A stretch of 64,000 bases of DNA from Flavobacteriales bacterium (GCA_020628935.1 JAHDEG010000003.1:226667-290666); one strand, 5' to 3'. Shown: positions 17,474 through 27,053, counted from the stretch's first letter. Translations and numbers: made by a program. The notes: generated from the sequence alone by a model not told the origin.

Positions 17474-19276
17474 GTGAAAACGTCTGATCATATTGCTCAA
17501 ATTTTAAAGGTGCTGCCTCATAAGCCAGGGGTGTATCAGTATTATGATGTGGAAGGAAGATTGATTTATGTAGGCAAGGCAAAGTCACTTAAAAAAAGGG
17601 TGCAATCTTATTTTACGAAGCAAAAGCATGAGTCGGCAAAAACAAAAATACTCGTTAGAAACATTGCCGACATTAAATATATTGTAGTTGATAATGAGTA
17701 TGATGCGCTATTACTAGAAAACTCGTTAATTAAAGAAAATCAACCAAAGTATAATGTGAATTTGAAGGATGATAAAACGTATCCGTCAATTTGTATTAAA
17801 AACGAACGGTTTCCTAGAATTTTTTCTACCAGAAGAATAATAAAAGATGGGTCGGAGTATTTTGGGCCTTATCCTTCGGCAAAAGTTCAGCATTCGTTAC
17901 TAGATACCATTAAAAAAATATATCCATTACGAACCTGTAATTACGATTTAAGCGAGCAAAATATAAAGGCAGGTAAGTATAAAGCGTGTTTGGAATATCA
18001 AATAGGCAATTGTAAAGCGCCATGTATTGGTAAGCAAAGTTTGGCAGATTATAATGCTGCCATTCAGCACATTAAAGAAATTATAAAAGGAAATGCAAAA
18101 CCTGTAATAAAGTCGTTAAAAGAGCAAATGGTTGCGCATGCGGAAGCCATGGAGTTTGAGGATGCTCAAAACATAAAAGAGCGTATTGATTTAATGGAAA
18201 AATACCAGAGTAAATCAACTATTGTTAATCCTAAGCTTAAGAACATAGATGTATTTACTATTGATGTTGATGGCAAGGATGCAGTTGTGAATTACATGCT
18301 TATTAATAACGGAACAATAGTGTATTCGGTAACTTTTGACGTAGCCAGAAAGCTTGAAGAGCCTATTGAAGAGATATTACCAAATATAATAATGGAAGTG
18401 CGCGATAGATATAAAAGTACATCGCGAGAAGTAATTACATCGGTTGATTTAGATATAGAAATTCCTGACGTTCAGCTGCATTTTCCGCAACGAGGAGATA
18501 AAAAAAGTTTGGTTGATTTATCGCTCAAAAACATTAAATACTACATTTTAGATAAACGTAAGAAGGCTACTTTAATAGATCCGGAAAGGCATTCGATGCG
18601 AATACTTGAGACTATAAAGTCTGACTTGCGACTGAAAGAATTACCACGACATATTGAGTGTTTTGATAACTCTAACCACCAAGGTACAGACGCAGTAGCT
18701 GCTTGCGTAGTGTTTAAAAATGCAAAGCCGGCAAAGCGCGATTATCGTCATTTTAATATAAAAACTGTTGTAGGGCCTGATGATTTTGCATCAATGGAAG
18801 AAGTTGTTTACCGTAGGTACAAGCGCTTAAAGGAAGCAGGCGAGCCTTTGCCTCAATTAATTATTGTTGATGGAGGAAAAGGCCAACTAAGCTCTGGAGT
18901 TAAGAGTTTAAAAAGGCTTGATTTATATGGTCAGATTGCAATTGTTGGGATAGCAAAGAGGTTAGAAGAGATTTATTTTCCGGGAGATTCATTGCCGCTT
19001 TATATTGATAAAAAATCTGAGTCGCTTAAAGTAATACAACACTTAAGAAACGAGGCCCACCGTTTTGGAATTACGCATCACCGTAAAAAGAAAACAAAAC
19101 GAATGACTAATAATCAGTTAACGTTAATTGAAGGCATTGGAGATGTTACAGCTAAAGAATTGCTAACTAAGTTTAAATCGGTTAAGCGAATTAAAGAAGC
19201 AACAGAGCAAGATATAGCTGAGGTGGTTGGGGCAGATAAGGCTAAAAAAATAAAGGCATATTTTTTAAAAGCTTAA
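17474..19276 (+). CDS. uvrC: UvrABC system endonuclease subunit C
   Basis: UvrC makes both incisions around a lesion in nucleotide excision repair. The 600-residue protein begins (GTG start) with the GIY-YIG nuclease domain (PGVYQYYDVEGRLIYVGKAK, 3' incision). It continues with CKAPC, a UVR helix pair near 205-240 (EAMEFEDAQNIKERI), the RNase H-like domain with the catalytic Asp in ECFDNSNHQGTDAVA and VVGPDDFASMEEVVYRRY (5' incision), and tandem HhH motifs at the C-terminus (LTLIEGIGDVTAKELL). All active-site regions look intact. It is separated from recJ by the dispersed repeat. Confidence 0.97.
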   Translation: MKTSDHIAQILKVLPHKPGVYQYYDVEGRLIYVGKAKSLKKRVQSYFTKQKHESAKTKILVRNIADIKYIVVDNEYDALLLENSLIKENQPKYNVNLKDDKTYPSICIKNERFPRIFSTRRIIKDGSEYFGPYPSAKVQHSLLDTIKKIYPLRTCNYDLSEQNIKAGKYKACLEYQIGNCKAPCIGKQSLADYNAAIQHIKEIIKGNAKPVIKSLKEQMVAHAEAMEFEDAQNIKERIDLMEKYQSKSTIVNPKLKNIDVFTIDVDGKDAVVNYMLINNGTIVYSVTFDVARKLEEPIEEILPNIIMEVRDRYKSTSREVITSVDLDIEIPDVQLHFPQRGDKKSLVDLSLKNIKYYILDKRKKATLIDPERHSMRILETIKSDLRLKELPRHIECFDNSNHQGTDAVAACVVFKNAKPAKRDYRHFNIKTVVGPDDFASMEEVVYRRYKRLKEAGEPLPQLIIVDGGKGQLSSGVKSLKRLDLYGQIAIVGIAKRLEEIYFPGDSLPLYIDKKSESLKVIQHLRNEAHRFGITHHRKKKTKRMTNNQLTLIEGIGDVTAKELLTKFKSVKRIKEATEQDIAEVVGADKAKKIKAYFLKA

Positions 19277-19294
19277 CTATTTCCGCATTTTGGC

Positions 19295-19325
19295 TTGTGC
19301 ATGTAAACCAGATCTAATATTTTCG
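19295..19325 (+). promoter_or_regulatory. Probable promoter of the DUF4494 gene
   Basis: TTG (19295-19297), a 20-base spacer and TATTTTCG (19318-19325) match the Bacteroidota promoter with one mismatch in the -7 element, leaving a leader of about 10 bases before the ATG at 19340. Confidence 0.45.
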
Positions 19326-19339
19326 CATAAAAATTAGCA

Positions 19340-19861
19340 ATGGTACGTACTTGGTTCACATGTAAGGTTAAATATTTTAAACCGATAGAAGATAGCGATA
19401 AGGTAGTGAAAGTTACAAGTTCGTATTTAGTTAATGCTCACTCGTTTACAGAGGCAGAGGCAATTGTTACTCGTAATTGCGAAGAGTTTATTATTGGCGA
19501 TTTTTATGTGGATGGATTAACTAAAACTAATTTAAGTGAAGTGCTTCCGTATGATGATGCTGATGATTGGTATAAAGTAAAAATTGCTTACATAATGGAG
19601 TCTGACGAAACCGGTAAAGAAAGACAGGTTAGTACCTTTAGCTTGTTACAAGCCAATAGTGTGATGGATTCTTTTGAAAAAATAACGAAGGTTTTAACAA
19701 GTTCAGCCGACAGTTGGGTTATACCAAGTATAGGTATTACTAAAATAGAGGAAGTGTTCTTTTATAACGAAGTTGAAGAAACGTTAAGAGAGGATGGTTT
19801 TGTACCTGTTGAAGAAAGCTCTGCAGTTTCTGATATGCCAACAAGTGATTCGTTTGAGTAA
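19340..19861 (+). CDS. DUF4494 family protein
   Basis: The 173-residue protein belongs to DUF4494, a small cytosolic family found mainly in Bacteroidota. The family is recognisable from TWFTCKVKYFKPIEDSDKVV near the start, SYLVNAHSFTEAEAIV, and WYKVKIAYI in the middle. No signal peptide or membrane segment is present; the last 25 residues are acidic and probably disordered. It is followed by a strong bidirectional terminator shared with the convergent bacilliredoxin gene. Function is unknown. Confidence 0.8.
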   Translation: MVRTWFTCKVKYFKPIEDSDKVVKVTSSYLVNAHSFTEAEAIVTRNCEEFIIGDFYVDGLTKTNLSEVLPYDDADDWYKVKIAYIMESDETGKERQVSTFSLLQANSVMDSFEKITKVLTSSADSWVIPSIGITKIEEVFFYNEVEETLREDGFVPVEESSAVSDMPTSDSFE

Positions 19862-19875
19862 ATACAAAAGGATGT

Positions 19876-19922
19876 AAAAAAGAAAACCCCATAAATCATC
19901 GATTTATGGGGTTTTCTTTTTT
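19876..19922. terminator. Bidirectional Rho-independent terminator
   Basis: A near-perfect palindrome with arms AAAACCCCATAAATC and GATTTATGGGGTTTT is flanked by A runs on the left and T runs on the right, so it can end transcription from both the DUF4494 gene and the convergent bacilliredoxin gene. Confidence 0.93.
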
Positions 19923-19938
19923 ATTATGATATGTAGAG

Positions 19939-20352
19939 TTAGCAATACTCATCAAAAGCACCTTTAAGGTTATCTGCAATTGCTTCAGCAGAAACACCTT
20001 CAATATGATGACGTTCAATAAAGTGCACCAATTTACCATCTTTAAATAATCCCATGCTTGGCGATGATGGAGGGTAAGGTAGCATGTATTTTCTTGCCTG
20101 ATCAACAGCTTCTTTATCAAAACCTGCAAAAACAGTAGTTAAGTTATTAGGTTTTTTTGAGTGTTGAGCAGCTAATTTAGCAGCTGGGCGAGCATTTGCA
20201 GCAGCACAACCACACACAGAGTTTATAACAACCAGTGTAGTTCCTTCAGCATTTGCTAATTTATTATCAACCTCTTGAGCACTTCTTAATTCTTCAAAAC
20301 CAGCATTTGTAAGGTCTTGTTTCATTGGAATTACTAATTCTTCTGGGTACAT
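19939..20352 (-). CDS. BrxA/BrxB family bacilliredoxin
   Basis: Bacilliredoxins remove low-molecular-weight thiols such as bacillithiol from mixed disulfides in redox homeostasis. The 137-residue protein starts with the family MYPEELVIPMKQDLTNAGF and has the CGC active site in NSVCGCAAANARPA (C47, C49), followed by SSPSMGLFKDG. All these are typical of the YphP/YqiW (DUF1094) group. Several Bacteroidota make bacillithiol, so the role is plausible, but no bacillithiol synthesis gene is in the window. The gene is transcribed alone toward a shared terminator. Confidence 0.9.
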   Translation of the reverse strand: MYPEELVIPMKQDLTNAGFEELRSAQEVDNKLANAEGTTLVVINSVCGCAAANARPAAKLAAQHSKKPNNLTTVFAGFDKEAVDQARKYMLPYPPSSPSMGLFKDGKLVHFIERHHIEGVSAEAIADNLKGAFDEYC

Positions 20353-20470
20353 ATTTTCTAATTTTAAGTAAAGTTAATAACAATACACATTAAAGTAAAG
20401 GTTGTTCACAATCTTTAACGCGCAATAGCTACAATAATTGAGTGATAAAAATACTTGTTATTATTGCATC

Positions 20471-21640
20471 TTGAAAACACAACGTTTATATCATTTAGAA
20501 GGACTTAGGGGCTTTGCCGCTCTTATAGTGTTTTTTTGCCATTTTATGGAGATGTTTTTGCCCTCCTATAAATCAGATTTATTTAGCTCTTTATTTGGCT
20601 TTACAAACTCAGAAATGTTAAGTACAGTTATTTCATCAATAATTCTGTTTTTTTTTGATGGTTTTTTGGCTATTTATGTGTTTTACTTTTTGAGCGCTTA
20701 TGTAATTAGTCTTAAGTTTTTTGATACTGATATTCTAGGAAAATACTGGGTTGCTGGTTTTAGTAAACGCTACTTTAGGCTTGTAATACCAGTAATGGCG
20801 TCTGTTTTTTTAGCTTATACACTCCTTAAGCTTGATCTGGTTTTTATCAAACACGATGCTCTTCTTTTTGCTAATGGCGTTTTTAATGAATGGTTAGGAA
20901 GTTTTTATAGGTTTCCTATAAGTGTTAAAAATGCTTTTATTGAATCGATTTTTGGTTGTTTTTTTAATTATTCTATTTCTAAAAGCTATAATCCTGCATT
21001 ATGGACTATGGGGCCGGAACTAATAGGCTCATTAACTTGTTTTCTGCTTTATGCGATTTTTAGACAGCATACTTGGAGGTATCTTTTTTTTGTTCTCTTT
21101 CTTGTTGCCAGCTTGTACTTAAACGAGCTGTGGATGTTCGTTTTCATTTTAGGTTATTGCTTTTGCGATTTACAAAAGGTATCTGGCTTGAGTTATTTTG
21201 ATAGGCTTGAGCTGGTAATTAATAGAAAAGGGGTACTTCTAATACTTATAATAAGTTTCTTGTTTTTAGGAGGAAACCAAAATATGGGAAACTATATAGA
21301 TGTTTTGCTAAGCGTGTTTATAGTATTACTTGTATTATATGCTTCGCTATTAAAAAGTTTTTTCTCTAGCAAATTTTTAGTGTGGATTGGGAAAATTTCT
21401 TTTGGGCTTTACCTTATTCATTTACCAGTTTTGTTTTCTTTTTCCGCCTTCTTATTCTTAAATATTCAGCTGAGTGCTACTTATAAATTGGTAGTGCTTT
21501 TTTGTTCAACGCTTGGTGTATTGCTACTAGCCTCTTACGTTTTTACGGTAACGTTTGATAAGTGGAGTATCTCGTTTTCAAAGTATATTGGTAATGCTGT
21601 TTGGAATGTTGTTAACAAGAAAAGCTCAGCTAAAATTTAA
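20471..21640 (+). CDS. Acyltransferase family 3 membrane protein
   Basis: The protein (389 residues from the TTG at 20471) is a polytopic acyltransferase-3 family enzyme. Near the N-terminus it has LYHLEGLRGFAALIVFFCHF with the family's R-G and catalytic H. It has about ten membrane helices, LWTMGPELIGSL in the middle and ISFGLYLIHLPVL near the end. Members transfer acetyl or other acyl groups to surface polysaccharides or lipids. The frame can be read from a TTG at 20438, but a promoter-like TTG-N18-TATTATTG lies within that extension, favouring 20471. The stop is one base from the convergent tadA stop. Substrate unknown. Confidence 0.85.
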   Translation: MKTQRLYHLEGLRGFAALIVFFCHFMEMFLPSYKSDLFSSLFGFTNSEMLSTVISSIILFFFDGFLAIYVFYFLSAYVISLKFFDTDILGKYWVAGFSKRYFRLVIPVMASVFLAYTLLKLDLVFIKHDALLFANGVFNEWLGSFYRFPISVKNAFIESIFGCFFNYSISKSYNPALWTMGPELIGSLTCFLLYAIFRQHTWRYLFFVLFLVASLYLNELWMFVFILGYCFCDLQKVSGLSYFDRLELVINRKGVLLILIISFLFLGGNQNMGNYIDVLLSVFIVLLVLYASLLKSFFSSKFLVWIGKISFGLYLIHLPVLFSFSAFLFLNIQLSATYKLVVLFCSTLGVLLLASYVFTVTFDKWSISFSKYIGNAVWNVVNKKSSAKI

Positions 21641-21641
21641 A

Positions 21642-22091
21642 TTAACTTCTTTTACTTTGAAAAAAGTCGGTTAATAATTTAGCCGCCTCATGCGCTAAAA
21701 CACCTGTTACTAATTCTGTTTTTGGATGAATTATTTTATTAGAATACTCTTGATATCCATTTTTTAAATCTGCTGCTCCAAACACAATTTTTTTAAACTG
21801 TGCCCACTTTAGCATACCAGCACACATAACACAAGGCTCTAGTGTCACATAAAGAGTGCATTCAGGTAAATACTTACTCTGAAAATGTTGAGATGCTGCC
21901 GAGTAGGCCTGAATTTCTGCATGTGCAGTAACATCGGTAAGTTGTTGTGTTAAATTATGAGCCCTGGCAATAATTCTGTTTTCAGCAACTATAACTGCAC
22001 CAACAGGTACTTCGTTTAAGTCGAAAGCTTTATTTGCTTCATTCAGCGCTTGCTTCATGAAGTGTTCATCTGAAAATATACTTAGGCTCAT
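21642..22091 (-). CDS. tadA: tRNA-specific adenosine deaminase
   Basis: TadA deaminates the wobble adenosine of tRNA-Arg(ACG) to inosine. The 149-residue protein has the zinc motifs HAE (H57, E59) and PCVMC (C87, C90) with the spacing of the family, and GAVIV upstream. Related nucleoside deaminases such as guanine deaminase share these motifs, but the length and the ARAHNL segment favour TadA. The start overlaps the kdsB stop by four bases, showing translational coupling in the operon histidine kinase-kdsB-tadA. Confidence 0.88.
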   Translation of the reverse strand: MSLSIFSDEHFMKQALNEANKAFDLNEVPVGAVIVAENRIIARAHNLTQQLTDVTAHAEIQAYSAASQHFQSKYLPECTLYVTLEPCVMCAGMLKWAQFKKIVFGAADLKNGYQEYSNKIIHPKTELVTGVLAHEAAKLLTDFFQSKRS

Positions 22092-22837
22092 TTTTTATTT
22101 AGTAATTTTTTAATTTTTTCTAAATCTGCTGGAGAGTCAACACCGGTGTTTTCTATTTCAGTTATTCCTGTTGTTATTTTGTAACCATTCTCAAGCCATC
22201 TTAACTGCTCTAGCGATTCAGAACGTTCTAGTGAAGAAGGTTGTAGAGTACAAATTTTATTTAATGTATCGGTTTTGTAGCCATACATTCCTATGTGCTT
22301 AAAGTAAATAGTGTTTTTATTACAATTTCTATTATTCGGGATTCTACTTCTACTAAAATATAAAGCCTTTTTATTTGCATCTACAACAACCTTTACTTTA
22401 TTAGGGTCGTCAATTTCTTTAGAGTCTTCAATCTTTTTTATTAGAGTCGCAATTTCAACGTGAGGTTGTTTTAAGACTTCAATAAGTTGATTAATTTGCT
22501 TCGGATTTATTAAAGGCTCATCACCTTGAATATTTATAACTGAATTTATGGTGTTGTCACTTAGTATATTTAATACCTCGTTACAACGATCAGTTCCGCT
22601 TTGGTGATGTGTGGCGGTCATTTTAACAGGAATATTTTTGCTTGCACAAAACTCAAAAATTCTCATGTCATCCGTAGCTACTATTACCGCATCTAGTTTA
22701 TTACATTTCACAGTGTTTTCGTAGGTCCATTGTATCATCGGCTTTCCGTTTATTTTAACTAACGGTTTGCCTGGAAAGCGTGTAGACTCATAACGAGCAG
22801 GAATAATTCCTATTATTTTTAATTTTTTATTACTCAA
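22088..22837 (-). CDS. kdsB: 3-deoxy-manno-octulosonate cytidylyltransferase
   Basis: KdsB activates KDO with CTP for lipopolysaccharide core synthesis in the cytosol. The 249-residue protein shows IIPARYESTRFPGKPL at the nucleotide-binding start, VATDD, NIQGDEPLI (family Q-G-D-E-P), YFSRSRIP and HIGMYGY, all in the family order. It lies six bases after the histidine kinase gene and overlaps tadA. Length is normal and no residue is missing. The combination with a sensor kinase upstream appears to be fortuitous. Confidence 0.95.
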   Translation of the reverse strand: MSNKKLKIIGIIPARYESTRFPGKPLVKINGKPMIQWTYENTVKCNKLDAVIVATDDMRIFEFCASKNIPVKMTATHHQSGTDRCNEVLNILSDNTINSVINIQGDEPLINPKQINQLIEVLKQPHVEIATLIKKIEDSKEIDDPNKVKVVVDANKKALYFSRSRIPNNRNCNKNTIYFKHIGMYGYKTDTLNKICTLQPSSLERSESLEQLRWLENGYKITTGITEIENTGVDSPADLEKIKKLLNKK

Positions 22838-22843
22838 TCTGCT

Positions 22844-25819
22844 TTAAATATATATTAAAGGTAAAATAATTTCTACTCGGGTTCCAAGTGTTTTTCCTTC
22901 CTCAATAATTTCATAAGGCCCTTTAACTGAGATTTCACTTTTTAAGTATTTCTTTTTTAAAAGCTTTAAGCGTTCTTCAGTAATATTCATCCCCTTGGAT
23001 ATGTGAGTTGAAATTAAATTTACTTTTTTCTGTCTGCTTTTTTCAATACCAATACCATTATCTTCTATAATTACAGATAGGTATTCATTTACTGTCTTTT
23101 GAATTTTTATAATAATTCTTCCTTTACTTTTGAGTGGTAAAATGCCGTGCAAAATACTGTTTTCTACGAAGGGTTGAAAAAGCATGGAGGGTACATTACA
23201 TATTTGAGGGTTAATGCTTTTTTCAATATCAATAATTGAGTCAAAATCCCCTTCAAACCGCATTTCTTCAAGTGTTAAGTACAATTTTATTCGCTCTAGT
23301 TCTTCGTGTAAGGTTACATGTTCGTTTTGAATGTCATCTAGGTTTTTTCTTATAAGTTTTGCGAATTTAGTTAAGTAATTACTAGCCGATTTACGATCTT
23401 GTGTATTTATAAAGTATTGAATGGAATTTAATGAATTAAACACAAAATGCCTATTCATACTGGCGTTAAGTGCTTGTTGCTCTAGCTCAAGTAATTGGCT
23501 TTGGTAAGATGCTCTTTCTGCTTCTAGTTTTTTAGATCTTATGTTTTCTCTCGTTTTGTAAATTACAATTATGATAGAGCCAATAATAATAAGGCAGGAT
23601 AAAATAAACCACCAGCGAAACCAAAACGGCTTTGATATTGTAAAGGATACTGATTTTGTCTCGCTCCAGTTTTTTTGATTAAAACTAGCCTGAACCTCAA
23701 ACGTATATTTGCCAGGAGGAAGGTAAGAGAATGTTACAAAGCGTTCTTTTTGAGTAGGTGACCAATCGTTTTGAAATCCGAGCAATCTGTAATGGTATTT
23801 AATTTTTTCAGGATTTTTAAAATGTAATCCTACAAAGTCAAATGTTAAGTAATTTTTGTTGTGTGGTAAAGTAAAGTTATTGGGTAACATTTCATCAATG
23901 TCAGCAAACTCTTTTAAATTACTTTGCTTAAGAAACAACCTTATATCGGTTAAATAAAGTTCTGGGGCTTTATTATTGCTTGAATTTTTATAATAAGTTG
24001 GGTTAATTCTACACGTGCCATTAGAGGTTCCAAGCCAAACATAGCCTTTGTTGTCTCTAAATATTGAGTTCTGATTACATTCAAGGCTAGGTAAACCGTC
24101 TGAGACAAGAATTTGTGTAGTACGAATTTTTTTTTCTTCAAGCCATTTAAAAGGATTAAAACGAATAACACCATTATTGGTGCCAAGCCACAAGAAACCA
24201 TAGTTATCGGTTGTGATGCTATTTACTACGTTTGAGTTATACGTTTCTCCAATTTTCAGTAGAGTCCCCTTTTTTGATGATTTATTAAAAACATAAAGCC
24301 CGTTTGATGTTCCTGCCCATAAATACCCTAAATGATTTACAAGGCACTCTGCATTGAGTTTTCCTATTGAACTATTGATAGAATATGCTTTAAAAACGTT
24401 GCTTTTAACGTTAACAATTCCGTTGGTTGATGCAAGCCAGAGTTCATTTTTATCTGTTATAATTGACTTGACTCTTTTTCCTATAACATCTTCAAAAAAG
24501 GAAGTAAATACACCATTCTGATGTTTTATTACTCCATTTTTAACCCCTAGCCAAATTGATTTTTCACTATCTTCTGCAATGGCAGTAACTCTGTTAGCGT
24601 TTAGACCTTTACTTTGATCGAAGTGGGTGAATACATTGTTTTTAAAGCAAGAAACCCCTTGGGAGGTTCCAAACCATAATTTATTTTCTGAGTCTTTAAA
24701 TGAAGACCAAATTGTGCGATTTAATAACTCATCGTTTCCGTAGTAACTGTAACTATTTTCTTTGTTTTTTTTAGCAAGTCCATTTCCATATGTTCCGAAC
24801 CAGAAATTTTGTTGGCCGTCTTCAAGCATAGTCATTACTTGATTGCTTTTAATTCCACTAGTAGCATAGTAGTTTACGATTTGCTTACCAGAGTACTTAA
24901 AAACACCATTGCCGTCAGTTCCTATCCAAATGTTACCTTCATTATCTTCAAACACTACTTTTGCATTCGCGTTTTTAAGTCCATTTTTTTCGTTGAGGTT
25001 GATAATTTCTTTGTTAGAGATTTCGCTAACTCCGTATTTTGTTGCGGCCCAAACTTTATCATTCTTATCGATAAATATGTTTCTAACCACTCTGTAAACT
25101 AGTCCGTCTTCGGGTGTTATAATATTTTGTTTGTTGTTTTTTAGTTTAATTGCTCCAGCGGATGAAGCTATCCAAAATGTTCCGTCTTTTTGCTGGTTAA
25201 TGGCATAGTATATTGTATCTCCAGTGTTGCTAAGTAGTGTTTTTGAAGTTGTAGCTGAAAACACCTTATTCCTGCTTACTGCCCAAATTTCATTGCTTTT
25301 ATCTTTAAATAAATCTCGTATTAAATTTGTGTTTTTTTGGGAGGAAGGAAGTTGAAATGTAAGGTTTTTGGTGTTGAATTTAAACAAGCCATATCTGTCA
25401 GACCCGAGCCAGAGCAGGGAGTCGTTTTCAAATTCTAAGCTGAGTATGTAAGCGTCATTATTTTGCTTTGGTAAAGGAATTAAGGTTATTTTATCGTCTT
25501 TTAAGTAGCAAATGCCGCCTTGCACGGCCAGCCAGAGTGTGCCGTTTTTACTTTCGGTAATATCATTTATTTGATTGTTAGGTAAACCGTCAAGTACAGT
25601 GAAATTTTGAAAATTTTTGCCGTCAAACTTACTTAAGCCTCCAATTGTACCAATCCAAATAAACCTTTTTTGGTCTTGGTGGATACATAAAACTTGAGAT
25701 TGAGCTAGGTTTTGCTCTATTGAATAATTTTGAAAATTATAATTCTGGCAAAGTGCAGGTCTGATACCTACTTTAATGAGGATAGTTAATATAAAAAGTT
25801 TTAAAGCGGTATTTGACAC
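22844..25819 (-). CDS. Two-component-propeller sensor histidine kinase (LytS/YehU-type kinase core)
   Basis: The 991-residue protein (GTG start) has a signal segment and about 14 propeller-type Reg_prop repeats, seen as repeated IWIGTxGGLSKFDG-like units over residues 30-610. A Y_Y_Y domain follows (about 640-715, closing with YLPPGKYTFEVQA), then one membrane helix (about 730-750). The kinase core has the phospho-acceptor region NRHFVFNSLNSIQYFI and an HATPase DNGIGIEKS. This resembles hybrid-like periplasmic sensors of Bacteroidota, but without an attached receiver and with the LytS-type kinase that normally pairs with a LytTR regulator. No such regulator lies next to it. It leads the kdsB-tadA unit. 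Confidence 0.88.
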   Translation of the reverse strand: MSNTALKLFILTILIKVGIRPALCQNYNFQNYSIEQNLAQSQVLCIHQDQKRFIWIGTIGGLSKFDGKNFQNFTVLDGLPNNQINDITESKNGTLWLAVQGGICYLKDDKITLIPLPKQNNDAYILSLEFENDSLLWLGSDRYGLFKFNTKNLTFQLPSSQKNTNLIRDLFKDKSNEIWAVSRNKVFSATTSKTLLSNTGDTIYYAINQQKDGTFWIASSAGAIKLKNNKQNIITPEDGLVYRVVRNIFIDKNDKVWAATKYGVSEISNKEIINLNEKNGLKNANAKVVFEDNEGNIWIGTDGNGVFKYSGKQIVNYYATSGIKSNQVMTMLEDGQQNFWFGTYGNGLAKKNKENSYSYYGNDELLNRTIWSSFKDSENKLWFGTSQGVSCFKNNVFTHFDQSKGLNANRVTAIAEDSEKSIWLGVKNGVIKHQNGVFTSFFEDVIGKRVKSIITDKNELWLASTNGIVNVKSNVFKAYSINSSIGKLNAECLVNHLGYLWAGTSNGLYVFNKSSKKGTLLKIGETYNSNVVNSITTDNYGFLWLGTNNGVIRFNPFKWLEEKKIRTTQILVSDGLPSLECNQNSIFRDNKGYVWLGTSNGTCRINPTYYKNSSNNKAPELYLTDIRLFLKQSNLKEFADIDEMLPNNFTLPHNKNYLTFDFVGLHFKNPEKIKYHYRLLGFQNDWSPTQKERFVTFSYLPPGKYTFEVQASFNQKNWSETKSVSFTISKPFWFRWWFILSCLIIIGSIIIVIYKTRENIRSKKLEAERASYQSQLLELEQQALNASMNRHFVFNSLNSIQYFINTQDRKSASNYLTKFAKLIRKNLDDIQNEHVTLHEELERIKLYLTLEEMRFEGDFDSIIDIEKSINPQICNVPSMLFQPFVENSILHGILPLKSKGRIIIKIQKTVNEYLSVIIEDNGIGIEKSRQKKVNLISTHISKGMNITEERLKLLKKKYLKSEISVKGPYEIIEEGKTLGTRVEIILPLIYI

Positions 25820-25834
25820 TCAGTAGTTTTGTAA

Positions 25835-25842
25835 CAAAGATA
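25835..25842 (-). promoter_or_regulatory. -7 promoter element of the propeller kinase operon
   Basis: TATCTTTG on the minus strand matches TAnnTTTG and lies 15 bases upstream of the GTG start at 25819. The -33 region is inside the end of pth and is not well matched. Confidence 0.5.
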
Positions 25843-25859
25843 CACTGTTCTTTTAAAGA

Positions 25860-26423
25860 CTACTTATTATTGTAAGCACTCATTGTTTTTTGCAAGCCTA
25901 TAAATGAAAAGCTCTTTACAATTTCATTTATTTTAGAAAGTCTTTCGGCTAGTTGCTCTTCTTCTTGTTTATTCCATTGCCCGAGTACATAATCAGCTTG
26001 TTTTCCTTTAGAGAAGTCGTTGCCAACACCAAATCTTAATCTTGGATATTGGTTTGTTTGGAGGATGTTTTGAATATCTTTTAAGCCGTTATGTCCGCCA
26101 TCAGATCCTTTCCCCTTTAATCTTAAGGTACCGAAAGGTAGGGCGATATCATCAGTAATTATTAATGTATTTTCTGTGTTAATTTTAAAGCTGTCTTTCC
26201 AATAACGAACAGCTTTGCCGCTGAGGTTCATGAACGTTTGCGGTTTAATTAAAATTAGCGTTCTGCCTTTGTGTTTAATTGAGCAAACTTCTGCATATCT
26301 GTCGGATACAAAAAAAGCACTCGCCTCATGTGAAATGTGGTCGAGTGCTTTAAATCCTATATTATGCCGAGTATTTTGATATTCTGCTCCTGGATTTCCT
26401 AGGCCGACTATCAAATACTTCAT
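25860..26423 (-). CDS. pth: Peptidyl-tRNA hydrolase
   Basis: Pth recycles peptidyl-tRNA released from stalled ribosomes. The 187-residue protein has the N-terminal VGLGNPGAEYQNTRHNIGF with the catalytic His20, KPQTFMNLSG, the acidic ITDDIALPFG (general-acid Asp) and GSDGGHNGLKDI. All catalytic residues are present. It is the third gene of a prs-rplY-pth unit (12 bases after rplY), an arrangement widely conserved in bacteria. Confidence 0.97.
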   Translation of the reverse strand: MKYLIVGLGNPGAEYQNTRHNIGFKALDHISHEASAFFVSDRYAEVCSIKHKGRTLILIKPQTFMNLSGKAVRYWKDSFKINTENTLIITDDIALPFGTLRLKGKGSDGGHNGLKDIQNILQTNQYPRLRFGVGNDFSKGKQADYVLGQWNKQEEEQLAERLSKINEIVKSFSFIGLQKTMSAYNNK

Positions 26424-26435
26424 TTTTATTGGTTT

Positions 26436-27038
26436 TTATTCAGCTGCTGCTTCTGTTTTTTCAGCTTCTTCTGCAACTGGCTCATCATCAACGATTGCAT
26501 TTCTTGATGTAGCTACAGATACGAGAACATTACTTTGAGGATCAAGAATTGTTACTCCTTCATAGTTAAGATCTTTAACTCTTATTGAGTTACCAATTTT
26601 CATGCTTGAAATGTCAATTTTAACTTCCTCAGGTAATTTGTCTAATAAACCTTGAACAAAAACCTTTCTCATATTAATTTTAAGTTTACCACCATTTAAC
26701 ACCCCTGGAGCAGCTCCTTCGGTAACCAATGGAAGTTTAACTTTAACAGGTTTATCGTTAGAAACTTGTTCAAAATCGATATGAAGTGTTCTGCCTGTTA
26801 CTGGGTGAAATTGTGATTCTCTCATTACTGCTTGGTATTTTTTACCGTCAATATCAAGATTAATCATGTATGTGTTAGGTGTGTAAATAACTTTTTTAAG
26901 AGCAATTTCTGACACATAAAAGTGAACGTTCTCTCCTCCGTAAAGTTCGCAAGGAACGTTTCCTTCTTTTCTTAAACTTTTAGACCCTTTTTTACCAATC
27001 TCTGTTCTTAAGTGTCCTTTTAAATCAATCGATTTCAT
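26436..27038 (-). CDS. rplY: 50S ribosomal protein L25/general stress protein Ctc
   Basis: The 200-residue protein is the long (Ctc) form of L25, which binds 5S rRNA in the central protuberance. The L25 N-terminal domain spans about residues 1-90 (GHLRTEIGKKGSKSLRKEGN, MINLDIDGKKYQAVMRESQF, HPVTGRTLHIDFEQV). The TL5-type C-terminal domain follows (PLVTEGAAPGVLNGGKL to about 180), with an acidic tail. It lies between prs and pth with short gaps, as in many bacteria. Confidence 0.95.
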   Translation of the reverse strand: MKSIDLKGHLRTEIGKKGSKSLRKEGNVPCELYGGENVHFYVSEIALKKVIYTPNTYMINLDIDGKKYQAVMRESQFHPVTGRTLHIDFEQVSNDKPVKVKLPLVTEGAAPGVLNGGKLKINMRKVFVQGLLDKLPEEVKIDISSMKIGNSIRVKDLNYEGVTILDPQSNVLVSVATSRNAIVDDEPVAEEAEKTEAAAE

Positions 27039-27053
27039 GTTTCTTAAATTAAA

